From Pedomonas sp051304405 (GTDB lineage: Bacteria; Pseudomonadota; Alphaproteobacteria; Sphingomonadales; Sphingomonadaceae): a DNA stretch of 64,000 bases. Positions 40,513 to 48,281 of the stretch are shown here, in pieces (the first letter of the stretch is position 1; the number at the start of each line of letters is the position of its first letter). Below the pieces are notes generated by a model that searched no databases, had not been told where the DNA came from, and was given only the letters and a program-made list of their open reading frames with translations. A program made the position numbers and the translations under genes. The stretch lies in assembly GCF_051304405.1 (NCBI RefSeq), contig NZ_JBPPGG010000001.1, positions 682,001-746,000 on the forward strand. Direction: 5' to 3'.

Positions 40513-42450
40513 ATGCTCGATTTTCTGAAAATGCTCTGGCGTGCGTTTGTTTTCCTCAAGGATCTGGTCTTCGGCGTCCTGGCCGTGCTGATCCTTCTGG
40601 GGGTGATCGCGCTTCTCTCCCCGGCCACCGACAAGACGGTGCCGGAGAAGGCCGCGCTTGTGCTGAAGCTCGACGGCTACCTGGTCGAGCAGCGCTCCGC
40701 CGCCGATCCCCTGGTGCTGCTGGGCGGCGGCGAGGGCCTCATCCCCGAGACGCTGCTGCGCGACGTGATCAAGGGCATCGACCGCGCCGCGAAGGATGAC
40801 CGGATCAAGGCCCTGACGCTGGAGCTGGACGGCTTCTACGGCGCCGGGCCCGGCGCGCTGGAAAACGTGGCGGCGGCGATCAAGCGCTTCAAGGCAGCGG
40901 GCAAGCCGGTTTACGCCTACGGGCGCTATTACACCGAGCCGCAATATTATCTGGCGAGCCTCGCCGACGAGATCTGGCTGCACCCCATGGGCGGCGTGCT
41001 GCTCACGGGCTACGGCCAGTACAATGTCTACATGAAGGACGCGCTCGACCGGCTGAAGGTGACGGTCAACGTGTTCCAGGCCGGAAAATACAAGTCCTTC
41101 GTCGAGCCCTACACCCGCGACGGCATGTCCGACGCCGCGCGGGAGTCCATGCAGTCGCTCTACGCGGACCTGTGGGGCAACTACACCCAGGATGTGGAAG
41201 CCGCCCGCAAGGCGCGCGATTTCCATCTGACCGAGACCATCGCCACCGCCGCCGACAGCATCGCGGCCAATGGCGGCGACCTGGCCGAATTCGCGGTCCA
41301 GAAAAAGGCGGTGGACAAGCTGAGCGCCTACGCCGGGTTCATCGAGCACATGCAGGGGCTGGTGGGCGAAGGCAAGGACGCGGACGGCCTCTCCACCTAT
41401 GCCCAGGTGGACCTCTCCACCTACCTCGCCGCCACCGCGGATCAGGACAAGACCAAGGGCGACGCCGTCGGCGTCATCTACGTGAGCGGCGAGATCGTTG
41501 ACGGCGAGGCCCCTCCGGGCATGGCAGGCGGCGACACCATTGCCCGCATGATCCGCCAGGCGGTGGAGGAGGACTCCGTCAAGGCGCTGGTGGTGCGCGT
41601 CGACTCCCCGGGCGGCTCCGCCACCGCCGCCGAGGCCATCCGCGAGCAGCTGATGCAGGCGCGGGTGAAGGGGCTGCCGATCATCACCTCCATGGGGTCG
41701 GTGGCGGCCTCCGGCGGCTACTGGGTCGCGGCGGGCACGGATGAAATCTGGGCCGAGCCGTCCACGGTCACCGGCTCCATCGGCGTGTTCGGCATCCTCC
41801 CCACCTTCGAGCGCACCCTCGGCATGGTGGGCATCCAGTCGGACGGCGTCGGCACCACGCCGCTGTCGGACATCGGCGACCTCACCCGCCCGCTGAACCC
41901 GGACGCGCGCCGCATCGTGCAGACGACGGTGGAGAACACCTACCGGCGGTTCCTCGGCATCGTCGCCAACAACCGCAACATCTCCATCGACCAGGCCGAC
42001 GCCGCCGGCCAGGGCCGCCCGTGGAGCGGCATCGCCGCCCGCAAGCTCAATCTCGTCGATCACATCGGCGGGCTGGAGGATGCGGTGGCCGCCGCCGCCA
42101 AGCGCGCCAAGCTGACGGACTACCGCGTGGTCCACATGGACCCGCTGGAGCCCTGGGCGGGCCTCATCCTGCGCAAGCTGTTCGGTGTCGGCGTCGCCGC
42201 CTCCGGCGCCAAAGCCAGCGCGCCCCTGCCCGCCACCGGCGCGGCCGAGCAGTTGAAGGCCCTCGCCACCCGGCTCGGCATGGCGCGGGTGATGGGTCTG
42301 GGCTCGGTGCAGGCGGTGTGCCTCGAATGCCTGCCGCTCACGCCGCCCCGGGCGCTCGCCGCGATGCCGGGGCGGGAAATGGCGGGCGTTGCCGGGCTGG
42401 CCGGCCTCACCGGCGTTGCCGAGGAGTTCGGCCTCGCCCGGGCCCGCTGA
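40513..42450 (+). CDS. sppA: Signal peptide peptidase SppA, 67K type
   Basis: 645 residues. Membrane-bound serine protease that degrades released signal peptides. One N-terminal membrane anchor (about residues 18-37, LVFGVLAVLILLGVIALLS) is followed by two tandem ClpP-like domains. The Ser-Lys dyad is Lys194 in the first domain (KYKSFVEPY) and Ser400 in the second (SVAASGGYW), as in E. coli. It is a single gene divergent from groES. Confidence 0.96.
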   Translation: MLDFLKMLWRAFVFLKDLVFGVLAVLILLGVIALLSPATDKTVPEKAALVLKLDGYLVEQRSAADPLVLLGGGEGLIPETLLRDVIKGIDRAAKDDRIKALTLELDGFYGAGPGALENVAAAIKRFKAAGKPVYAYGRYYTEPQYYLASLADEIWLHPMGGVLLTGYGQYNVYMKDALDRLKVTVNVFQAGKYKSFVEPYTRDGMSDAARESMQSLYADLWGNYTQDVEAARKARDFHLTETIATAADSIAANGGDLAEFAVQKKAVDKLSAYAGFIEHMQGLVGEGKDADGLSTYAQVDLSTYLAATADQDKTKGDAVGVIYVSGEIVDGEAPPGMAGGDTIARMIRQAVEEDSVKALVVRVDSPGGSATAAEAIREQLMQARVKGLPIITSMGSVAASGGYWVAAGTDEIWAEPSTVTGSIGVFGILPTFERTLGMVGIQSDGVGTTPLSDIGDLTRPLNPDARRIVQTTVENTYRRFLGIVANNRNISIDQADAAGQGRPWSGIAARKLNLVDHIGGLEDAVAAAAKRAKLTDYRVVHMDPLEPWAGLILRKLFGVGVAASGAKASAPLPATGAAEQLKALATRLGMARVMGLGSVQAVCLECLPLTPPRALAAMPGREMAGVAGLAGLTGVAEEFGLARAR

Positions 42451-42494
42451 GCCTCCGCCCGCACAGATAAGACAGAAAAACAGGCCAAACAGAA

Positions 42495-42528
42495 AAAGGG
42501 CGCGCCTCCCCCGGGAAGCGCGCCCTTT
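42495..42528. terminator. Bidirectional terminator between sppA and the peroxiredoxin gene
   Basis: An 11-bp stem (AAAGGGCGCGC 42495-42505, GCGCGCCCTTT 42518-42528) closes a 12-base loop. T-rich sequence follows on both strands, so it can end sppA (plus) and the peroxiredoxin gene (minus), which converge here. Confidence 0.85.
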
Positions 42529-42571
42529 CCTTGTTCCGGGTCCGCCTTTGCCGGCGGACCGGCCGCCAGCC

Positions 42572-43054
42572 TTAAAGCTGGCTCAGCGTGTTCTCGGCGG
42601 TCGAGGCCTTGAACTCGCCCGGCTGCTCCACATTGAGCTGGGTGACGACGCCGTCCTTCGCGATCAGCGAGAAGCGCTGGCAGCGGGTGCCGAGGCCGAA
42701 CTTGCTGCCGTCCATCTCCAGCCCCAGCTTGCGGGTCAGCTCGCAGTTGCCGTCGGAGACCATCAGCACGTTGTCGCCCACGTTCTGGTCCTTGGCCCAG
42801 GCATTCATGACGAACACGTCATTGACCGCCATGCAGACGATCTGGTCCACCCCCTTCGCCTTGAAGGCGTCGGCGTGCTGGACAAAACCCGGCAGGTGCT
42901 TGGCCGAGCAGGTCGGGGTGAAGGCGCCGGGCACCGCGAACAGCACCACGGTCTTGCCCGCGAACAGTTCGTCGGTGGTCACCGGGCCCGGCCCGTCCGG
43001 GGTCATACGCATCAACGTGGCGGAGGGAATCTTGTCGCCGACCTGAATCGCCAT
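42572..43054 (-). CDS. Peroxiredoxin, Prx5 family
   Basis: 160 residues from ATG 43054 (MAIQVGDKIPSATL); a start 19 codons upstream lacks family support. Reduces peroxides with thiols. The peroxidatic Cys49 lies in the PGAFTPTC motif, followed by SAKHLPGFVQHADAFKAKGV typical of the Prx5 group; a resolving Cys may be Cys74 in VDQIVCMAVND. The fold ends with SLIAKDGVVTQLNVEQPGEF. It is divergent from yqgE across 145 bases. Confidence 0.93.
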   Translation of the reverse strand: MAIQVGDKIPSATLMRMTPDGPGPVTTDELFAGKTVVLFAVPGAFTPTCSAKHLPGFVQHADAFKAKGVDQIVCMAVNDVFVMNAWAKDQNVGDNVLMVSDGNCELTRKLGLEMDGSKFGLGTRCQRFSLIAKDGVVTQLNVEQPGEFKASTAENTLSQL

Positions 43055-43199
43055 GGAGGGAACCCTTTCTTCCGAGGACTCTTGATTTCTGTTGGAGAGA
43101 ACGAGACGCACCGCCTCGTAACGGCTGCACGGCAGTAGTTATAGTCTCAATAGACTCCGTGTCGAGGACTTGCCAGCAAGGGGTAGCAGGATCATCCTT

Positions 43200-43769
43200 A
43201 TGACCATGAGCGACGATCACTACCTTGAAGGACAGCTTCTGCTGGCCATGCCCGGCATCGGCGATCCCCGCTTCGAGCGGGCGGTGATCCTCGTGTGCCA
43301 GCACTCCGCCGAAGGCGCCATGGGCCTCATCATCAACCGGCCGTTCCAGCGCCTGTCCGTCGCCGAACTGCTCCAGCAGCTGGAGGTGGAGCCGCCCGAG
43401 GAGTTCGAGAACACACCGGTCCACGCCGGCGGGCCGGTGGAGCCGTCGCGGGGCTTCGTGATCCACAGCGCGGACTACCAGCAGCCCTCGACCCTGCCCG
43501 TTACAGACAAGATTCATCTCACCGCCACGCTCGATATCCTGCGCGACATGGCCGCCCATCGCGGCCCGTCCAAGTCTCTGGTGGCGCTCGGCTACGCAGG
43601 CTGGGCGCCAGGACAGCTCGACAAGGAACTCACCCGCCACGGCTGGCTCAGCGCCCCCGCCACCAGCGCCATCGTGTTCGATGCCCCCATCGACCAGAAA
43701 TGGTCCCGCGCCATGAGCTCCATCGGCATCGACGTGCGGATGCTCTCGGGCGAAGCCGGCCACGCCTGA
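43200..43769 (+). CDS. yqgE: YqgE/AlgH family protein
   Basis: 189 residues from ATG 43200 (MTMSDDHYLEG); an ATG two codons later is equally possible. LEGQLLLAMPGIGDPRFERA, VLVCQHS-type VILVCQHSAEGAMGLIINRP and VHAGGPVEPSRGFVIHS are family hallmarks. Function is not settled; some homologues affect alginate or stress regulation. Repeat E follows 33 bases after the stop. Confidence 0.93.
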   Translation: MTMSDDHYLEGQLLLAMPGIGDPRFERAVILVCQHSAEGAMGLIINRPFQRLSVAELLQQLEVEPPEEFENTPVHAGGPVEPSRGFVIHSADYQQPSTLPVTDKIHLTATLDILRDMAAHRGPSKSLVALGYAGWAPGQLDKELTRHGWLSAPATSAIVFDAPIDQKWSRAMSSIGIDVRMLSGEAGHA

Positions 43770-43802
43770 GGGCCGGGTTTCTTTCTGAACGGGATATTTT
43801 TT

Positions 43803-43850
43803 GCAGGAGGGTCTCGGACCCTCCTGCACCTCCCGTTCCTTTTCGGGACG
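43803..43850 (+). repeat. Dispersed hairpin repeat, locus E (left-end copy)
   Basis: A perfect 11-bp hairpin, arms GCAGGAGGGTC and GACCCTCCTGC with loop TCG (43803-43827), runs into a left end ACCTCCCGTTCCTTTTCGGG. A second left-type end fragment (GTTTTACAGGGCCGCGCC) follows at about 43884-43901. No core or right hairpin is present. It lies just past the yqgE stop and may act as its terminator. Confidence 0.72.
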
Positions 43851-44027
43851 TGCGAGGGGAAATGGCGGCGCGGTCTGGACCTTGTTTTACAGGGCCGCGC
43901 CTGTGTCACACGCCAACGCGCGCCTCCCCCTCCCGGCGCAACCCCTCCTGCCCGCAAAAGGGCGCCCTGTCCCGAATGGCATGCATCCTCTATTGCGCTG
44001 GTCGCCACAGCCCGTATAGGTGCGGCC

Positions 44028-44831
44028 ATGGCCAAGCTCATCACCAGTCCGTCCAATCCGCTCATCAAGCGCATCAATTCCCTGCACGAGAAGAAATTCC
44101 GGGTGCGGGAGGGTTTGTTTCTGGCCGAGGGCATGCGTGTCGTCACCGAGGCGGTGGAGGCGGGTGTCGCTCCGGCGTGGCTGATCCACGGGCCGGACAT
44201 GGAGGACCACCCGGTTCTTCAGCGGCTGGTTGCCGCCACCGAGGCGGCGGGCGGCGAGGTGATCGAGACCAGTGCGGACGTGCTGCGCAAGCTCTCCCGC
44301 AAGGACAATCCCCAGAGTGTGCTCGGCGTGTTCACCGAGTTCGGCCGCAGGCTCCCCGATCTTGACCGCAACGCCTCCTATGTCTGGATCGTCTGCGAGA
44401 GCCTGAAGGACCCGGGCAACCTCGGCACCATCCTGCGCACGGCCGATGCGGTTGGCGCGGGCGGCGTCATCCTGCTCGACAACAGCTGCGATCCCTACAG
44501 CGTCGAGGCCGTGCGCGCCTCCATGGGGGCGCTGTTCACGGTGCCGCTGGTGCAGGCCAAATGGGAGGAGTTTCTGCCCTGGCTGCGCTCCGGCCCGGGC
44601 TTTCTCGTCGGTGCGTCCCTCAATACGGACCACGACTACCAGGCCATTGCCTACCCCGCGCCCACCTTCCTGTTCATGGGCAACGAGCAGTCCGGCCTGC
44701 CCGAGTCCTACGAGCAGGCCTGCGACGCGCTGGTCAAGATCCCCATGCGCGGCAAGGCCGACAGCCTCAACGTCGCCATCGCAACCGCCGTCATCGTGTA
44801 CGAAGTGCTGAACCAGACGCGGCGCCGGTAA
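44028..44831 (+). CDS. TrmH/SpoU-family (SPOUT) RNA 2'-O-methyltransferase
   Basis: 267 residues. The N-terminal substrate-binding domain (FLAEGMRVVTEAVEAG) precedes a SPOUT methyltransferase with its three motifs: DPGNLGTILRTADAVG, FLFMGNEQSGLPE and IPMRGKADSLNVAIA. Such enzymes methylate ribose in tRNA or rRNA; the target is not identifiable here, though the layout resembles rRNA enzymes of the RlmB/TsnR kind. Repeats E and F flank the gene. Confidence 0.93.
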   Translation: MAKLITSPSNPLIKRINSLHEKKFRVREGLFLAEGMRVVTEAVEAGVAPAWLIHGPDMEDHPVLQRLVAATEAAGGEVIETSADVLRKLSRKDNPQSVLGVFTEFGRRLPDLDRNASYVWIVCESLKDPGNLGTILRTADAVGAGGVILLDNSCDPYSVEAVRASMGALFTVPLVQAKWEEFLPWLRSGPGFLVGASLNTDHDYQAIAYPAPTFLFMGNEQSGLPESYEQACDALVKIPMRGKADSLNVAIATAVIVYEVLNQTRRR

Positions 44832-44840
44832 GTTTTTTTC

Positions 44841-44891
44841 GCAGGAGGGTCTCGGACCCTCCTGCACCTCCCATTCGTCTTTCGGGCCGCG
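44841..44891 (+). repeat. Dispersed hairpin repeat, locus F (left end, before DUF3800 gene)
   Basis: The hairpin is identical in stem and loop to locus E (GCAGGAGGGTC/GACCCTCCTGC, 44841-44865), followed by ACCTCCCATTCGTCTTTCGG then GCCGCG. No core follows. A right-type end and hairpin (locus G) occurs 1.15 kb further on, so F and G together bracket the DUF3800 gene in the orientation of a complete element. Confidence 0.75.
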
Positions 44892-44980
44892 TCTACGACT
44901 ACGGCAAGATTGACGCTTCAGACCAATGCGCGTTACCCATAAGGCAACGCATGGCTCCAGTGCCCATGCCCACCATCCGA

Positions 44981-45008
44981 AGCCCGCAGCAAATCTTTGC
45001 AGCGGGCT
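44981..45008 (+). terminator. Long hairpin just upstream of the DUF3800 gene
   Basis: AGCCCGC (44981-44987) pairs with GCGGGCT (45002-45008) and an inner GCAAA/TTTGC stem (44989-45000) stacks on it past an A:A mismatch. TTCGTGTTTC follows. It may be a terminator for read-through from the methyltransferase gene or a leader structure, since it ends 22 bases before the DUF3800 ATG. Confidence 0.55.
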
Positions 45009-45030
45009 TTCGTGTTTCTGGGCATTTTCC

Positions 45031-45834
45031 ATGCATTACATCGCCTATCTGGACGAGTTCGGCCACATCGGCCCTTACATCTCGCGGGATCATCCCCGCT
45101 TTCAGACAAGCCCGGTATTCGGTTTGGCGGGCCTTCTTATCCCGGCCGATCAGGTGCGGGAGTTCGCCATCTCCTTCTACAAGCTGAAGTGCCACCTGCT
45201 GGCGTGGGAGCTTGAGCACAACAACCAGGAACGGCTTCCGCCTTATCGCTGGGAGAAGAAGGGCGCGGCCCTCTTTACGGTTCGGAACGTCGTAGCCTAC
45301 CGGAGCTTGCGGCGGGCGACTCAATGCATGTTGCGTCACCTGGGAAGCATTGGCGGACACATGCTCTATGTTGGCATCGTCAAAACGGAAGCTTCGGCCT
45401 CCACGCCAGCCAGCTCCCTGTTCCGCACGGTGCTGGTCGAAACGGTTCGTCTGATCGACCAGCATTGCCAACAAGACCACGCAACCTTTGCCGTCTTGCT
45501 GGATGAACAACAGGCAGGCAGCGATTGGCGAGAGTTGCAGGTGGAAGCATGCACGAACGCCATGTTTACAGGGCCGGATAAATGCCGGGCGTTGATCGAA
45601 CCACCGCTACAGGCCGAAAGCCACCTGTTCCAGACCTTGCAATGCGCGGACTGGCTGTGCGGCTTGGTTGGCCGGTTGGCGGCACATTCCAGCCGGCCCG
45701 AGGAGTTTGCGGACTGGTCCGTCTTTGCCAAAAACTTCGGCCAGAGTATCAACGATGCGCTGTTGCCCGGCAGCGGACTGCTCACACTGGTTTGGCCAAG
45801 CACCGAAGCGGCAGCACGACGTGAATCAGCCTGA
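45031..45834 (+). CDS. DUF3800 domain protein
   Basis: 267 residues from ATG 45031. The N-terminal YLDEFGHIG is the DUF3800 form of the YxDESG motif. Further acidic residues sit in VLLDEQQAG (Asp158-Glu159) and LQCADWLCG (Asp207). These fit the RNase H-like fold proposed for the family, with Asp8, Glu9, Asp158 and Asp207 as a possible metal site. DUF3800 genes are frequent near mobile and defence genes; no function is established. Base composition is visibly lower in GC than its neighbours, and the gene is bracketed by opposite ends of the hairpin repeat family, suggesting transfer as a unit. Confidence 0.8.
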   Translation: MHYIAYLDEFGHIGPYISRDHPRFQTSPVFGLAGLLIPADQVREFAISFYKLKCHLLAWELEHNNQERLPPYRWEKKGAALFTVRNVVAYRSLRRATQCMLRHLGSIGGHMLYVGIVKTEASASTPASSLFRTVLVETVRLIDQHCQQDHATFAVLLDEQQAGSDWRELQVEACTNAMFTGPDKCRALIEPPLQAESHLFQTLQCADWLCGLVGRLAAHSSRPEEFADWSVFAKNFGQSINDALLPGSGLLTLVWPSTEAAARRESA

Positions 45835-46040
45835 CCGGTACACAGCACAACGCCCAGCGTCAGCGCGATCAGAAAACACAGAAGCCCGGTCAGCATACCC
45901 GCCCCCTTTGTTTGCCGTTGCCTCAAGCACGCACGCAAACCGGAACGAGCACGGTCCTGCTTCTCTCACAGGTCTTTCACCGAGTCAATAGGTTTTTACC
46001 TGTAATCCAGCGCCGCAATCCCGTGCTCCGCCCGAACGGC

Positions 46041-46090
46041 CGGGTGCGTCCCGATAAACGAACGGGGGTGTGGGGGTTGAAAACCCCCAC
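46041..46090 (+). repeat. Dispersed hairpin repeat, locus G (right end, after DUF3800 gene)
   Basis: A right-type end (GTGCGTCCCGATAAACGAAC then GGGGGT) runs into a perfect 9-bp hairpin with arms GTGGGGGTT and AACCCCCAC and loop GAA (46070-46090). The arms differ at most positions from those of locus F yet pair fully. It also lies 26 bases past the stop of the minus-strand methyltransferase gene. Confidence 0.75.
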
Positions 46091-46116
46091 GAAACCCAAG
46101 CCCGAAGGGCATGGAA

Positions 46117-47025
46117 TCAGTCGGAAGACCCCTCGCCCCCCTCCCAGCGCACGAACAGCGCCGTCGGGATGAGGTTGCCGCGCGGGGCGGACTCGCGGAT
46201 CGCCATTTCGCCGCAGGTGACGCGGCCGCCGAGGTCGCCGAGGGCTTCCTCCACCGCCTGGGCGAAGGCGAGGGCCGAGGCGCGGATGGCGTAGACGGTA
46301 AGGATAAGGAACTTCGAGTCCCGGTCCAGCACCTGGCGGCAGAGGCGGAGCATGTCGGGGAGCTGTTCGAACAGCTTCCACACTTCGCCGTTGGGGCCGC
46401 GCCCGTATTTGGGCGGGTCGAGGATGACGCCGTGGTACTTGCGGCCGCGCCGCACTTCGCGGGCGAGGAACTTGCCGGCGTCTTCCACCAGCCAGCGGAT
46501 CGGCTTGTCGGTGAGGCCGGAGAGCTTCTGGTTCTCGACCGCTGCGGTGATCGCCTTTTTCGAGGCGTCCACGTGGGTGACGCGCGCGCCGGCGTCGGCG
46601 CAGACGAGGCTGGCGACGCCGGTGTAGCCGAACAGGTTCAGCACTTCCGGCTGCTGGCCGGCGGCGGCGACGCCTTCCACCTTGCGCCGCATGAAGTCCC
46701 ACTGCGGGGCCATGTCGGGGAAGAAGGCGAGGTGGCGGAACGGGGTGCAGGCGCCCCAGAAGCGGATGTTGCCGCGCGCCAGCGGCCAGGCGTCGGGCAC
46801 CTGGCGGGCGTATTGCCAGCGGCCGGTATCCTCGGTGCTGCCGGGCACGAATTCGGCGTCCGCCTGCCAGTCGGGGAGCGCGGGCTGCCACAGCGCCTGC
46901 GGCTCGGGGCGGATGAAGCGGTACTTGCCGTAGCGCTCGAGCTTGCGGCCGTTGCCGCTGTCCAGCAGCTCGAAGTCCGGCCAGGGCTCGGTGATCAGCA
47001 GTTCCAGGGTAGGGTCGATGCTCAT
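46117..47025 (-). CDS. Class I SAM-dependent methyltransferase (RlmI/RlmK-like)
   Basis: 302 residues. SAM-binding motif I VLNLFGYTGVASLVC at 128-142, acidic HVDASKKAI, and the catalytic-type motif DPPKYG at 203-208, which resembles rRNA cytosine or guanine methyltransferases of COG1092. No PUA domain is seen, so it is shorter than RlmI. Its ATG overlaps the M16 peptidase stop by 4 bases, making it the last gene of the thrC operon. Confidence 0.88.
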   Translation of the reverse strand: MSIDPTLELLITEPWPDFELLDSGNGRKLERYGKYRFIRPEPQALWQPALPDWQADAEFVPGSTEDTGRWQYARQVPDAWPLARGNIRFWGACTPFRHLAFFPDMAPQWDFMRRKVEGVAAAGQQPEVLNLFGYTGVASLVCADAGARVTHVDASKKAITAAVENQKLSGLTDKPIRWLVEDAGKFLAREVRRGRKYHGVILDPPKYGRGPNGEVWKLFEQLPDMLRLCRQVLDRDSKFLILTVYAIRASALAFAQAVEEALGDLGGRVTCGEMAIRESAPRGNLIPTALFVRWEGGEGSSD

Positions 47026-48281
47026 GACAGCCTGGCCTGAAGCGTGTCGACGCCGGGCACGCGGCTGGACGGCCCGACGGTCGCCAGCGTGAGCGGGCCG
47101 GACTGGACCATCCGCACGGCGGCCGCGCGGATGTCCTCGGCGGTTGCCGCCTCGATCCGTTCGATGATCTCGGCTGTGGAGATAACCCGGCCGAACAGCA
47201 GCAGTTGCCGCCCGATCTGTTCGGAGAGGCCCGAGCAGCTCTCCAGCCCCATGAACACGCTGGCCTTCAGCTGCGCCCGGGCGCGGTGCAGCTCCTCCGC
47301 GCTCATGCCGTCGAGCGAGCCGAGCAGGGTGTCGAGCGTCAGCGAGACCGCCTCGCCCGCCGAGTCCGGCCCCGTCGCCAGGTAGAGGGTGAACAGGCCG
47401 GTCTCCGCGTAGTTGGTGGCGTAGGAATAGATGGAATAGGCCAGGCCCCGCTCCTCCCGCACCGCCTGGAACAGGCGGGACGACATGCCCCCGCCAAGCG
47501 CGGTCGCATAGATGAGCAGCGGGTAGTAGTCCGGGTCCGAATAGCTCACGCCCTTGAGGGCCAGCGCCACGTGGGTCTGCTCGATCGGCTTGGCCGAGCG
47601 GGTCTCGCCTCCGGTGTAGCGGGCGGCGGCGCAGTCCGGGCGGCGGCCGGCCGTCAGGCTGCCCAGCCGCTCCTCCGCCAGCCGCACGATGGCCGCGTGA
47701 TCCACCTTGCCTGCGACAGCCAGCACCATGGACTCGGCGCGGTAGTGGCCGTCGAGCCAGTCGCGCACGTCCACCGGCTGGAGGGACTGGATGGTCTCCT
47801 CGGTGCCGAGAATCGAGCGGCCGAGCGGTTGCCCGGCGAAGGCGGTTTCCTGGAGATCATCGAAGATGATGTCGTCGGGCGTGTCCCGGGCCTGGCACAG
47901 CTCCTGAAGGATGACCTCCCGCTCCCGGTTCATTTCCTCCGCGTCGAGCGCGGGCTCGGTGATCAGGTCGGAGATGAGGTCCAGCCCCAGGGGGATGTCG
48001 TCCGCCAGCACCCGCGCATAGAAGGTGGTCTGGTCCCGGCCGGTGTAGGCGTTGAGCAGGCCGCCCACCGCCTCGATCTCCTCGGCGATCTGCCGGGCCG
48101 AGCGGCGGCGGGTGCCCTTGAACACCATATGCTCCAGCATGTGGGCGACGCCGTGGGCAGGGGCGGGCTCAAACCGGCTGCCGGTGTCGACGTAGAGGCC
48201 GACGGCGGCCGTCTCCAGCCCCGGCATGTCCAAACTGGCGATGCGCAGCCCGTTGGCCAGCCGCGAAATCTGCAACGTCAT
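47022..48281 (-). CDS. M16 family zinc metallopeptidase
   Basis: 419 residues. The inverted zinc motif HMLEH supplies His47, Glu50 and His51, and Glu127 in REVILQELCQ is the third ligand. The R/Y region of the second domain includes ATALGGGMSSRLFQAVREER, as in processing-peptidase beta-like enzymes. The substrate is unknown. Start and stop both overlap neighbours by 4 bases (thrC and the methyltransferase). A thrC-M16 pair next to cytochrome oxidase genes is common in alphaproteobacteria, as I recall. Confidence 0.95.
   Translation of the reverse strand: MTLQISRLANGLRIASLDMPGLETAAVGLYVDTGSRFEPAPAHGVAHMLEHMVFKGTRRRSARQIAEEIEAVGGLLNAYTGRDQTTFYARVLADDIPLGLDLISDLITEPALDAEEMNREREVILQELCQARDTPDDIIFDDLQETAFAGQPLGRSILGTEETIQSLQPVDVRDWLDGHYRAESMVLAVAGKVDHAAIVRLAEERLGSLTAGRRPDCAAARYTGGETRSAKPIEQTHVALALKGVSYSDPDYYPLLIYATALGGGMSSRLFQAVREERGLAYSIYSYATNYAETGLFTLYLATGPDSAGEAVSLTLDTLLGSLDGMSAEELHRARAQLKASVFMGLESCSGLSEQIGRQLLLFGRVISTAEIIERIEAATAEDIRAAAVRMVQSGPLTLATVGPSSRVPGVDTLQARLS

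Noticed and set aside
43889..44020. A complete hairpin element between yqgE and the methyltransferase gene
   Set aside because: Only left-type end fragments are present; no core TTGAATGATTTTAAGGAGC or right hairpin could be found.
44890..44980. Possible tRNA ending in CCCACCA upstream of the DUF3800 gene
   Set aside because: No acceptor stem pairing, anticodon arm or T-arm GGTTCRANNCC could be built.
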